Assembly (NCBI RefSeq): GCF_014654675.1
Contig: NZ_BNBC01000003.1
Location: 1 to 43,073 of the forward strand
Length of the DNA stretch: 43,073 nucleotides
From: Streptomyces spiralis
GTDB lineage: Bacteria; Actinomycetota; Actinomycetes; Streptomycetales; Streptomycetaceae
Direction: 5' to 3'
A program made the translations under genes and the position numbers. Shown one piece after another: positions 30,272 through 38,776 of this stretch. Within the stretch, counting starts at the first letter, position 1, and each line of letters opens with the position of its first letter. The notes under the pieces were generated by a model that had not been told where the DNA came from, did not search any database, and was given only the letters and a program-made list of their open reading frames with translations.

Positions 30272-30751
30272 CTCGCGGCCCGGGAGATGGGCGCGCAGCG
30301 GATCATCGCGATGAGCCGGCACGAGCCGCGGCAGCAGCTCGCCCGGGCGTTCGGCGCCACCGACATCGTCACCGAGCGCGGCGAGGAGGGCGTGGCCCGG
30401 ATCAAGGAGATGACCGGCGGGATCGGCGCCGACTCCGTGCTGGAGTGCGTCGGCACCGCGCAGTCCATGCGGCAGGCCCTGGCCTCCGCCCGGCCCGGCG
30501 GCAACGTCGGCTTCGTCGGCGTCCCCCACCAGGTCGCCATCGACGGCCAGGAACTGTTCTTCTCCCACGTCGGCCTGCGCGGCGGCCGCGCCCCCGTACG
30601 CCGCTACCTGCCCGACCTGATCGACCGCGTCCTGACCGACCGGATCAACCCCGGCAGGGTCTTCGACCTCACCCTCCCCCTGGAACAGGTCGCCGAAGGC
30701 TACAAGGCCATGGACGAACGCCGCGCCATCAAGACCCTCCTCACGCCCTGA
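30272..30751 (+). pseudogene. C-terminal fragment of a zinc-dependent alcohol dehydrogenase
   Basis: Residues from about 30272 read LAAREMGAQRIIAMSRHEPR, then FGATDIVTERGEEGVARIKE, GGIGADSVLECVGTA and ending EGYKAMDERRAIKTLLTP. This is the NAD(P)-binding and C-terminal half of an MDR-family alcohol dehydrogenase, intact to its stop. The N-terminal catalytic half with the zinc site (GHExxG) and the first Rossmann glycines is absent; upstream frames lack family character. It is therefore a 5'-truncated gene or a fusion debris fragment, about 160 of an expected 340 residues. Confidence 0.8.
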
Positions 30752-30942
30752 CCCCGCCCCTGCCCCGCCTCCGCCCCACGCAGGACCGGCGCCTCACCGC
30801 GCCTCCGTTCGCTCCCCCGCCAAGGACGCACCATGACCACGTTTCGCCCTCGTCGGCGCGGACCCCGGCCTGTGGGCCGTACCCCGAGCCGGCCGCACCT
30901 CGATCGCGTTCGCAGCCGAGAGTGCGCACGCGCGGATGCCGC

Positions 30943-31479
30943 ATGAGGTGCTCGCCGAGGAGCCCATCCCCATCTCGCCGAACGATGCCCCGTGCCGCCC
31001 CGGCAGCCGCTCTGCTGCCGGCCATGACGGGCTGCTCCACCAACTCACCGGACGCACCCTCGCCCTCCGGGCCGGCCTCGTCGGCGGGGCGGCAGGAGAT
31101 GTCGGCGTCCAGCACCCCGTCCGGCTCGGACAGGAACACCGCCATGGACATCCGTGTCACCCTCGACGGCCGAGCCGTCGACGCGACCTTGAACGACAGC
31201 CCCGCCGCCCGTGACCTGGCCACTCTGCTCCCGCTCACCCCGGACCTGAAGGACTTCCACGGGACGGAGCGGGTCGGCTACCCGCCGCGCGAGCTCACCA
31301 CCGCCGGTGCCCCTGAACCGTCCGCGGCCAAGCCCGGAGATCTCGCCTACTACGCACCGTGGGGCAATCTCGCCCTCTTCTACCAGGACGGCCCATCCGC
31401 CACCGCCGACCTCCTCGTCCTCGGCCATCTCGAGGCCGGTGCATTGCGAATGCCCGCCGCGAGTGCGAGATTGTCTTGA
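30943..31479 (+). CDS. cyclophilin-like-fold protein, probable lipoprotein
   Basis: From ATG 30943 a signal-like N-terminus (MRCSPRSPSPSRRTMPRAAP) leads to a short hydrophobic run and PAMTGC-STN, a plausible lipobox. A Ser/Pro linker follows. The C-terminal 112 residues form the cyclophilin-like domain: MDIRVTLDGRAVDATLNDSP, DLATLLPLTPDLKDFHGTER and GDLAYYAPWGNLALFYQDG. The domain is common in actinobacteria and of unknown function; it lacks the peptidyl-prolyl isomerase residues. ATG 30985 and ATG 31144 are alternative starts; the last follows AGGAA and would give a cytoplasmic 111-residue protein. Confidence 0.7.
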   Translation: MRCSPRSPSPSRRTMPRAAPAAALLPAMTGCSTNSPDAPSPSGPASSAGRQEMSASSTPSGSDRNTAMDIRVTLDGRAVDATLNDSPAARDLATLLPLTPDLKDFHGTERVGYPPRELTTAGAPEPSAAKPGDLAYYAPWGNLALFYQDGPSATADLLVLGHLEAGALRMPAASARLS

Positions 31480-31537
31480 TCGTGGGCGCGGTCGACAATG
31501 GCCGACCATGACGTCGGACGGTTCCACAAGACGCACC

Positions 31538-32950
31538 ATGACCCACGCCGTGCGGTCGTCGCCGCCTGGTGTGCGGCGGTTGCCGCGACATGCGGCTGTC
31601 GTGTGCGTGGTGCTCGGAGTACTGCTTGGCAGCGGCGCGTGTGGGCCGGCGAGGCCAAGCACGAGGCACGGGGTGGAGTTGACCGTGCCGAAGGTCTACT
31701 ACCTCCGTCCGCCCGGTGACCGGACGGGCCAGCCGGACAAGGTCGGGTTCAAGGTCAAGGTCGATGGGGTGAGTCGGCCTGGCGGTGAGCAGACGGCGCC
31801 GGAAGGGCCGCGAGCGAGGCTCACCATCGACGCGCGAGGGGCGGACAAGGTCGTCCGGCTGGAGTGGCGCAAGGTCCCCTACTGTACGGGCGACACGGCC
31901 GGTGTCACCTGCTCGATGGGGCCGGGCCCGAACTTCGGTCCCGTGTCCGTCACGGACGAGGTGACCCCGATCGCGGCCGAGGGGAGCAAGGCCGGCGACA
32001 CCGGCCTCATCCACTACCGGCTCACCACGGCCGACGGAACAGTTCGCACGGCAAGCACACGCGTGGTCGTCGGCGAACCCGTGCTCGAACTGTGGCACCG
32101 CGAGAACGTGACGGCCGCTCCAGGTGGTCGGGTCACGTTTCCGCTGACCATCCGTAACACCGGTGAGGTCGCCGTGCAGGGCGTCGGCTTCGGGATCGAC
32201 GCCCGGGCGATGGCTCCCCGGCAGCGGTACCGCAACTGCCGCTACATGGGCTTCTACAAGGGCCGTGTGGCGGTGTGCCGTTTCCCGGACCTACGTGTCG
32301 GCCCCGGTGAGACGGTGACGTTCACGCCGGCACTGGAGTTCGACGCACCCGCGAAGCAGGTGTCCTCCATGGTCCGCGAGTCGGTGTGGCCGCTGGTGAC
32401 GGGACCGCGGCCGGACGACGGCTGGCCGACACAAGGGGACATGGGCCATGGCGACGAGCTGACTCCTCACGACGTCTCCCGGTCGCCCGCCGGTCAGGGC
32501 ACATTCAGCGGCGCGCACGTGGCGTGGACGAACGTCAGGCTGGGCATGGGCATGGGTGCCGACTTCGCCGCGATCGGCGCCACGGTACGCGGCAAGCTCG
32601 GCACCGAGCAGCGGATCAGCATCGGCGCCCGTAACAACGGGCCGGGTGAGCTGGGGCCCGGCACGGTGTTGCGCATGGTATTCACCGTCCCTCTCGGCTC
32701 CCTGGTGGTGAAGCAGCCGATGCGGGCGATCGACGACGATGTGTACGAGCCGCTCTGCGAGCACGCCTTCGACACGCAACAGCGCGACACCTACACCTGC
32801 GAGCTGGCCGCCACGCCCGAGGGCGAGACGCACACCCTCGACTTCACCCTGAGCCTGAACGAACCCGGGACCGGCCTGGTTCAGCTGACGGGCTCCCCCT
32901 CCGACAACCGTCCCGCGAACGACACGGCCCATGTCACCATCGCACCCTGA
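31538..32950 (+). CDS. secreted lipoprotein, beta-sandwich type
   Basis: About 470 residues. The N-terminal export signal (RRLPRHAAVVCVVLGVLLGS then GACGPARPS) ends in a lipobox-like SGAC, so the protein is probably tethered outside the cell. The rest is beta-rich with repeat-like segments typical of DUF11/CARDB-like adhesive domains: VTAAPGGRVTFPLTIRNTGE, GVGFGIDARAMAP, then RISIGARNNGPGELGPGTVL and FDTQQRDTYTCELAATPEGE. No enzymatic motif. ATG 31508 is an alternative start. A hairpin follows the stop. Function unknown, perhaps cell-surface binding. Confidence 0.8.
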   Translation: MTHAVRSSPPGVRRLPRHAAVVCVVLGVLLGSGACGPARPSTRHGVELTVPKVYYLRPPGDRTGQPDKVGFKVKVDGVSRPGGEQTAPEGPRARLTIDARGADKVVRLEWRKVPYCTGDTAGVTCSMGPGPNFGPVSVTDEVTPIAAEGSKAGDTGLIHYRLTTADGTVRTASTRVVVGEPVLELWHRENVTAAPGGRVTFPLTIRNTGEVAVQGVGFGIDARAMAPRQRYRNCRYMGFYKGRVAVCRFPDLRVGPGETVTFTPALEFDAPAKQVSSMVRESVWPLVTGPRPDDGWPTQGDMGHGDELTPHDVSRSPAGQGTFSGAHVAWTNVRLGMGMGADFAAIGATVRGKLGTEQRISIGARNNGPGELGPGTVLRMVFTVPLGSLVVKQPMRAIDDDVYEPLCEHAFDTQQRDTYTCELAATPEGETHTLDFTLSLNEPGTGLVQLTGSPSDNRPANDTAHVTIAP

Positions 32951-32961
32951 GGGCGACCGAA

Positions 32962-32985
32962 ACCCGCCGCCCAGCCGCGGCGGGT
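32962..32985 (+). terminator. hairpin terminator after the lipoprotein gene
   Basis: A perfect 9-bp stem ACCCGCCGC (32962-32970) and GCGGCGGGT (32977-32985) with loop CCAGCC begins 11 bases after the stop. Confidence 0.7.
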
Positions 32986-33037
32986 CAGCCGGTCACGCGG
33001 GCACTGACGGCCTACGACCACTCATACGACCCACTCA

Positions 33038-33250
33038 TCAGCCGGAGAACCTTCTCGCGAGGTCCCGGTGCCACTCCGCGGACCTGGCCGCCTGATCGCT
33101 GGAGATGTTCACGCCGGGCATCCGGCTCAGACGCTCGGCCTGGTCCGCGAAGCGCAGATACTGCCGGTGTGCGTGTTCCCGGCATGCCGGACAGGTGACC
33201 TTTTCGGGCCGGTAAGAGGTCATGGCGTAGGGCACCTGACGCCCGCACAC
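33038..33250 (-). CDS. small zinc-ribbon-like protein
   Basis: A 70-residue frame from GTG 33250, preceded by GGGGG. It contains MCGRQVPYAMTSYRPEKVTC followed by PACREHAHRQYLRFADQAER, with the C-x2-C pair of a zinc ribbon plus an earlier Cys and His that could complete it. Codons just upstream also encode a CxxC (CTVC), hinting at a longer original N-terminus without a start. The rest is helical and basic (SSDQAARSAEWHRDLARRFS). It lies 39 bases after the PP2C stop and might belong to its operon. Function unknown. Confidence 0.6.
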   Translation of the reverse strand: MCGRQVPYAMTSYRPEKVTCPACREHAHRQYLRFADQAERLSRMPGVNISSDQAARSAEWHRDLARRFSG

Positions 33251-33289
33251 GGTGCACCCCCGAGCCGGAACGGACGGTCTCCTGCCCGG

Positions 33290-34408
33290 TCAGGGAACCG
33301 TTGACCTGTCAGAGAGGCGTACGGCCAGAGCTGCCACGTCGTCGTCGAGTCCACCGCCACTGTGCTGGAGGAGATCTCGATGAAGCCTGTCGAGCAGTGC
33401 CTTGGGTCCGGCTGCGTTGTGCCGACGCATCCAGTCCTGCAGCGAAAAGAATGCGCCTCTGGGGCTCCGGCTCTCGATGACACCGTCGGTGTAGAAGAGG
33501 AGCTGGTCACCGGGGGCGCAGGCGACCGTGTCCGTGGTGTAGCGGGAGCCGATGAGTGCCGCGAGGTTGAGGCACGGTGAGGCAGCGGTGGGATCCAGGA
33601 CGAGGAGCTTGCCGTGGCGCAGGAGCAGTGGTGGGGGATGCCCGCAGTTGAGGAGCTTGATGTGGCCGCCCTGGTGCGGGAACTCGGCGAGCACCACGGT
33701 GATGAACTGCTCCAGGGATTCCTCGGCGGGGAACGTACAGCTGTGCCGGGTGCTGCTGGCGTCCAGGCGGCGGACGATCCCCTCCAGGCTCGGCTCGTCG
33801 TATGCGGCTTCCCGGAAACAGTTGACCACCGCCGCGGCCGCTCCTACGGCCGGCAGGCCCTTGCCCCGTACGTCGCCAAGGATCAGTCGCACGCCGTAAG
33901 GAGTGACGAGGGCTTCATAGAAGTCCCCGCCGATGTGGGCCTGTGCGGCGGCTGCGAGGTACATCGACTCGACTTCGACGGAGCCGACCCGGTGCGGCAG
34001 GGGACGCAAGAGCACCTTCTCCGCCGCGTCGGCGACGAGGCGGAGCTGGACGAATGCCTGTTCCCGCTGGATCCGGACCCGGCAGGCGTATGCGGCAGCC
34101 ACTGTGACCGCGGCGATGGCTCCCACGGTGAACCAGGTGCCCAGATCGGGGTAGACAAGGCTCAACGCGATCATGATCAGGATGCAGGCGCCTCCCAGCA
34201 GCACCGTGGGCAGCACGGGCCAGGTGGAGGCAGCGAGGGCAGGTGCGGCGGTCAAGAGGCGGCTGAAAGAGATCTTTCTCGGCGTGACGAACGCCAGGGC
34301 GGTGACGACCACGGTAAAGATCACCGGCGAGAGCAGCGCGGCGCCCCACCGCCCGCGGAGAGGGCGAGGGGGCCGCATCCACCCAGTCCAGAGCATGGAA
34401 CGTACCAT
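33290..34408 (-). CDS. membrane-associated SpoIIE-type PP2C phosphatase
   Basis: A 372-residue protein. The N-terminal third has two or three transmembrane segments (AALLSPVIFTVVVTALAFV, WPVLPTVLLGGACILIMIAL and WFTVGAIAAVTVAAAYACRV), leaving a cytoplasmic C-terminal domain. That domain is a SpoIIE/PP2C phosphatase: AAAAQAHIGGDFYEALVT (metal Asp in GGDFY), LILGDVRGKGLPAVGAAA, LLNCGHPPPLLLRHGK, GDQLLFYTDGVIESR and GGGLDDDVAALAVR. All metal-binding Asp positions look intact. Such proteins dephosphorylate anti-sigma-factor antagonists in streptomycetes. ATG 34408 or 34396 are possible starts. No anti-sigma gene is adjacent. Confidence 0.93.
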   Translation of the reverse strand: MVRSMLWTGWMRPPRPLRGRWGAALLSPVIFTVVVTALAFVTPRKISFSRLLTAAPALAASTWPVLPTVLLGGACILIMIALSLVYPDLGTWFTVGAIAAVTVAAAYACRVRIQREQAFVQLRLVADAAEKVLLRPLPHRVGSVEVESMYLAAAAQAHIGGDFYEALVTPYGVRLILGDVRGKGLPAVGAAAAVVNCFREAAYDEPSLEGIVRRLDASSTRHSCTFPAEESLEQFITVVLAEFPHQGGHIKLLNCGHPPPLLLRHGKLLVLDPTAASPCLNLAALIGSRYTTDTVACAPGDQLLFYTDGVIESRSPRGAFFSLQDWMRRHNAAGPKALLDRLHRDLLQHSGGGLDDDVAALAVRLSDRSTVP

Positions 34409-34497
34409 ATCGGTAAATAATGGACATAGGGATCAAGCTGGGCCAGCTCATCGGACCCCCAGGCGGTGACGCCGCCCACGGAAGACGTTGCCGACGG

Positions 34498-35346
34498 TCA
34501 GCGGGTGCGTACCGCCGTGACGGTGAAGCGTTCGACGTCGGCAATGTGTCCGCCGGTGACCGCGACCACCGTGAGCACCGGGTCACGGGCGCCCGTGAAA
34601 GACACCGGGACGCGCCATGGCTGGTCGGTGCCGCCCGCCGCGGTGCAGCACGGGGAGGTGCCCAACGGCGCCGCGGACGAGGGCTGGCGGACCTGGACGC
34701 GGATGTTCTCGTCCACTCCGGTGATCCGCCCGCCGGTGACCATCGGGGAGCGCACCAATGACCCGTACGCGGGCGTGGTCAGGGAGAACGTCGTGTCGTC
34801 GCTGCCCACGACCTCCCACGGGGCATCCGGGCCGGTGCCGTACCGCACGAGGTGAAGCACCGCTGCCGCGCCTCCCCCGGACCCCGTCCGTGCGACGCCG
34901 ATGCGGGCGTGCCGACCGCTGACGGTGCGTGAGGAGACCCGGCCGATCTCCTCGAAGCCCAGATAGCCGCGGGTGAAGGAGAGGGCGGTCTGCTCCGGGT
35001 CGAGATGCCAGGGCTGGTGGCCGCCGGAACGGTAGGCACGCTGCCACGCCTGAGCCTGGGCGAGAGTGGCGAACGGCCACATCGGCTGCAGGCTCCACGA
35101 GCCGAGCGGCGGCGTGCCGAGCGGTGCCGTCGTGGTCGGCGGACGGGTGCCTGCCGGAGCGTCCGCCGTCGGTGCCGGCGAGTTCGAGCGTGTGGGTGTG
35201 TGCGACAGCGGCGGCGCGGATGTCCCCGGCGCGGTGGACGGCGATCCCGACGCGTTCGGAGACCCGCCAGAGCCGCTGCAGCCGGTCAGCGCCAGGCCGG
35301 CCACGATCGTCGCGGCGGAAATCCGGAACAGGAGCCAGTTGTTCAT
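34498..35346 (-). CDS. hypothetical lipoprotein
   Basis: A 282-residue protein. The signal peptide ISAATIVAGLALTGC carries a clear lipobox (LTGC). A 50-residue Ser/Pro/Thr linker follows (SGSPSTAPGTSAPPLSHTPT). The outer domain includes WHLDPEQTALSFTRGYLGFE, then beta-rich segments with SLVRSPMVTGGRITGVDENI and a C-terminal DPVLTVVAVTGGHIADVERF. The end recalls the Ig-like Gmad2 domain of spore and lipoproteins, but I am not certain. It is transcribed in the same direction as the PP2C gene, 89 bases upstream of its promoter region. Likely membrane-anchored outside the cell. Confidence 0.85.
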   Translation of the reverse strand: MNNWLLFRISAATIVAGLALTGCSGSGGSPNASGSPSTAPGTSAPPLSHTPTRSNSPAPTADAPAGTRPPTTTAPLGTPPLGSWSLQPMWPFATLAQAQAWQRAYRSGGHQPWHLDPEQTALSFTRGYLGFEEIGRVSSRTVSGRHARIGVARTGSGGGAAAVLHLVRYGTGPDAPWEVVGSDDTTFSLTTPAYGSLVRSPMVTGGRITGVDENIRVQVRQPSSAAPLGTSPCCTAAGGTDQPWRVPVSFTGARDPVLTVVAVTGGHIADVERFTVTAVRTR

Positions 35347-35576
35347 GGGTGCTCCAGGGAAGGTCGAACTGACCGCAGACGCATCTGCCCCGCCATCGTC
35401 CCACCGGACCGGTCCACGTCACAGAGGTCGTCGCGCGGTAATCGCACGCTGTCCCGAGGTGACCGCCGCCTCTCCGATGCTGCGATGATGCGATGCGAGG
35501 CCCCGGTACGGCCAGGCGTGTGGCCGGTCGGGCCGCCTCTACGCCCCTCCCGCCACCGCCCCTTTCCGGAGTCCAC

Positions 35577-36782
35577 ATGGCCCTCGATGTCGACGCTGTC
35601 CGCGCGCGGATCCCCGCCCTGAAGTCCCACTCCGCACGCTTCGACGCGCCCGGGGGCACCCAGACGCCCCAGCCGGTCATCGACGCGATCGCCGACGCGC
35701 TGGCGCGTCCCCTGGCCAACAGGGGGCAGACCAACGAAGGCGAGCGCAACGCGGAAGCCATCGTCACCGGCGCCCGGCTCGCCCTGGCCGACCTGCTCGG
35801 CGTCCAGCCGCGCGGCATCGTGTTCGGCCGGAGCGCCACCCAGCTCACGTACGACCTGTCGCGCGCGCTCGCCAAGGACTGGGCCCCGGGCGACGACGTG
35901 GTGGTCACGCGGCTCGACCACGACGCGAACATACGTCCCTGGATACAGGCGGCGGAGGCGGTCGGCGTCGCGGTCCGCTGGGCGGACTTCGACCCGGACA
36001 CGGGCGAGTTGCACCCCGGGCAGGTGGCGTCGGTGCTGTCACCACGGACCCGGCTGGTCGCCGTCACCGCGGCGTCGAACCTCATCGGGACCCGGCCGGA
36101 CGTGCCCGCCATCGCCGAACTGGCGCACCAGGCCGGTGCGCTGCTCCATGTCGACGCGGTGCACTACGCCGCGCACGCCGCCGTCGATCTGGCCGGCCTC
36201 GGTGCCGACACGCTGGTCTGCTCACCGTACAAGTTCATGGGTCCGCACCTGGGTGTGCTGGCGAGCCGGCCCGCGCTGCTGGAGACACTGCGGCCCGACA
36301 AGCTGATGCCGTCCACCGACGCCGTCCCGGAGCGCTTCGAGCTGGGCACGCTGCCCTACGAGTTGCTGGCCGGTGCACGGGCCGCCGTGGACTTCATCGC
36401 CGACCTGGCGCCGGACGCGGCCGGCACCCGCCGGGAACGGCTGCTGGCGGCGTTCACGGTGATCGAGTCCCACGAGGAAGCCCTGCGTGAGCGCCTGGAG
36501 CGAGGGCTCGCGGACCTGGGCGGGATCACCGTGTACTCCCGGGCCGCGCGGCGCACCCCGACGCAGCTGTTCACGGTGCGGGACCGCAGTTCGGCCGATG
36601 TCTCCCGGCACCTGGCAGCGCACGGCGTCGCCGCACCGGCCGGATCCTTCTACGCACTGGAGGCCTCTCGACGGCTCGGGCTCGGAAGCGAGGGCGCGGT
36701 GCGTGTGGGGCTGGCCCCCTACACCTGCGACGAGGACATCGACCGGCTGCTGACGGCACTGGGCAGCATCGAAGGTCGGTAG
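35577..36782 (+). CDS. cysteine desulfurase-like aminotransferase class V protein
   Basis: A 401-residue PLP-fold enzyme of the cysteine-desulfurase-like group (TIGR01976-like). It has RFDAPGGTQTPQPVIDAIAD, GIVFGRSATQLTYDLSRALA, VTRLDHDANIRPWIQAAEAV, GALLHVDAVHYAAHAAVDL and the Schiff-base lysine in VCSPYKFMGPHLGVLASRP. The catalytic Cys of true desulfurases is not obvious in the late loop (YALEASRRLGLGSEGAVRVG), so the substrate may differ. ATG 35577 follows a CCGGAG site. It is divergent from the lipoprotein gene. The Eis-like gene follows on the same strand after about 190 bases. Confidence 0.9.
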   Translation: MALDVDAVRARIPALKSHSARFDAPGGTQTPQPVIDAIADALARPLANRGQTNEGERNAEAIVTGARLALADLLGVQPRGIVFGRSATQLTYDLSRALAKDWAPGDDVVVTRLDHDANIRPWIQAAEAVGVAVRWADFDPDTGELHPGQVASVLSPRTRLVAVTAASNLIGTRPDVPAIAELAHQAGALLHVDAVHYAAHAAVDLAGLGADTLVCSPYKFMGPHLGVLASRPALLETLRPDKLMPSTDAVPERFELGTLPYELLAGARAAVDFIADLAPDAAGTRRERLLAAFTVIESHEEALRERLERGLADLGGITVYSRAARRTPTQLFTVRDRSSADVSRHLAAHGVAAPAGSFYALEASRRLGLGSEGAVRVGLAPYTCDEDIDRLLTALGSIEGR

Positions 36783-36975
36783 CCGGCCAAGAAGTGTCCG
36801 CCCGGCCGGCCCCTGAGCCCCGTGCCGGGACCGGCTGGGACCGGGCCGTGCTGCGACCGGCCGCACGCCATGCAAGGCAGGCATCAATCGGCTTGACCTG
36901 GCCACGGATGAACGCTGCACTGTGGCGGGACACCACGAGTCGTGGTGCCGGTATCCCGGGGAGGCAGCGGCAGCA

Positions 36976-38211
36976 ATGGAGATCCGTCCTACGACCGATC
37001 AGGACCTCGACGTCTTCGTCGACACACTCCACGCCGCGTTCGGGCGCTTTCCGGAAACCCCGGCCGAGGGCGGCGGCGGGGTGTGGTGGTCGGCGCTCGA
37101 GATGGAGCGCAACCTGCTCGCCGTGGCGGCGGACGGACGGCCCGTCGGCACCGCCGGTGCGTACTCCTTCGAGCTCACCCTGCCCGGTGAGATCCTCGTC
37201 CCGGCCAGCGGGGTGACCGCCGTCGGCGTCCTGCCCTCGCACCGACGCCAGGGCGTACTCAGCGCGATGATGCGGCATCAGCTCAGCGAACTACGGGCCC
37301 GAGGGGAGTTCCTCTCCGTACTGCTGGCCTCCGAGGCCCTGATCTACCGCAGGTTCGGCTACGGACCGGCGACCTACACGCAGCGGCTGACGGTGCCGCG
37401 CCACCAGGGCGCCCTGACTCTCCCCAGGGCGCGCGGAACGGCCGACGGCCCGGCGACCGGCTCGGACACCGGCACGGTCGAGGTCCTGCGGCGTGCCGAG
37501 TGCGGCGGGATCCTGGAAGAGGTCTACGACCGCTACCGCCGCGCACAGCCCGGCGCGCTGTCCCGGCCGCACCGCTGGTGGGCCTCGGGTGCGGGGCAGC
37601 CCCCGATATCCCCGGCGCCGCGCTACGTCGCTGTCCACCGTGACGCCGACGGAGTACCGGACGGGTACGCCAGCTACTCGGTCGGCGAAGCCAATACCTT
37701 GACGGTCGACGAGACCATCGCCGCCGACGACGCCGTCTTCACGGCCCTGGCCGGGTTCGTGCTCGGACACGACCTGGTCGCCGAGGTCGTGTTCAAGCAC
37801 TTTCCGCCCCAGCATCCGCTGCGCTGGCAGCTTGCGGACTTCCGCGCCGGCCAGGTGGGCGGCGACACCGACTGGCTCTGGGTGCGGCTGCTGGACGTAC
37901 CGCGTGCGCTGACCGCGCGCGGCTGGTTCACGGACGGCGAGCTCGTCCTCGACGTCGACGACCCGTTCCTCGGCGAGCACGGCCGCTATCTGCTGACCGT
38001 CCGGGACGGCAAGGCCGACTGCGTCCCGACGGGCCGGGAGCCCGACCTGTCCCTGGACGTGAGCGACCTGGGCTCGATCTACCTCGGCGGCACCGCACCG
38101 AGCACGCTCGTGCGTGCCGGACACATCCGGGCTCACCGCCCGGGCGTGGCCACCGTCGCTGACGCCCTCTTCCGCGCCGAGCGCTCACCGCACTGCCTGC
38201 ACTGGTTCTGA
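36976..38211 (+). CDS. Eis-like GNAT acetyltransferase
   Basis: A 411-residue protein with the Eis architecture. An N-terminal GNAT domain shows VTAVGVLPSHRRQGVLSAMM (the acetyl-CoA loop RRQGVL), ALIYRRFGYGPATYTQRLTV, then a second GNAT-like domain and a C-terminal sterol-carrier-like domain (DPFLGEHGRYLLTVRDGKAD). It ends in CLHWF, fitting the known role of the terminal carboxylate in Eis catalysis. Mycobacterial Eis acetylates amines of aminoglycosides and other substrates; the natural substrate here is unknown. The start is ATG 36976. It forms a same-strand pair with the preceding desulfurase-like gene, though the gap suggests separate promoters. Confidence 0.92.
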   Translation: MEIRPTTDQDLDVFVDTLHAAFGRFPETPAEGGGGVWWSALEMERNLLAVAADGRPVGTAGAYSFELTLPGEILVPASGVTAVGVLPSHRRQGVLSAMMRHQLSELRARGEFLSVLLASEALIYRRFGYGPATYTQRLTVPRHQGALTLPRARGTADGPATGSDTGTVEVLRRAECGGILEEVYDRYRRAQPGALSRPHRWWASGAGQPPISPAPRYVAVHRDADGVPDGYASYSVGEANTLTVDETIAADDAVFTALAGFVLGHDLVAEVVFKHFPPQHPLRWQLADFRAGQVGGDTDWLWVRLLDVPRALTARGWFTDGELVLDVDDPFLGEHGRYLLTVRDGKADCVPTGREPDLSLDVSDLGSIYLGGTAPSTLVRAGHIRAHRPGVATVADALFRAERSPHCLHWF

Positions 38212-38264
38212 CCGCGCGTCCGCCGAGAAGGAGCCGTCGAGATCGAAGCCGCGCACGGACCCGG

Positions 38265-38616
38265 TCAGCCGGGCGGTGCCGTCCGGCCGGCGGCCGTCGC
38301 GATCGTTCGGGCCACCGTCCTCGGGCGGGACAAGAACGGGGAGTGGCTGGAGTCGGGCAACTCCTCGATGCGGTCGGCACGTTGGGCCAGGCGGCGCTGG
38401 ACGACGGTGGGCGTCGCGTTGTCGCGGCCGGTCAGCAGGTGCGTCGAGGGCAGGCCGCGCCAGGCGATCGCGGTCGGCGCCTGATCGAGGACCGCGGCGG
38501 ACATCGGACGCAGATGGCGTACGGCCTCGTCGGCGGCCGCCTGGGCGAGGTCCGCACAGAACAGCAGCGGGGCTCGGTCGGGCCTGACCGTGCACGAGCA
38601 CCGCGGTGTCCACCAT
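38265..38616 (-). pseudogene. internally deleted alpha/beta hydrolase gene
   Basis: The N-terminus starts at ATG 38616, two bases after AGGAGGGGGAC, as MVDTAVLVHG, the opening strand of an alpha/beta hydrolase. It then jumps, in another frame, to a C-terminal part: EAVRHLRPMSAAVLDQAPTA, IAWRGLPSTHLLTGRDNATP, then DRIEELPDSSHSPFLSRPRT with the catalytic His. The middle (Ser nucleophile region) is missing and the frames do not match, so about half the gene was deleted. The stop at 38265 is in the C-terminal frame. A 565-base stretch (38212-38776) holds only this relic. Confidence 0.65.
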
Positions 38617-38776
38617 ACGTCCCCCTCCTGGCCGTCCCCCTGCCTCGGCCGTGTGCCGGGCTCTTGCATGGTGGCACCAGAAGGCGTGGGGCGTACCGGT
38701 GCGCAGGCACGCCCAACCGGTGAAGGACGCGCACCACTTGAGCGGTGCGCGCCCTCACGCCCATGGTGGGGGGCCT

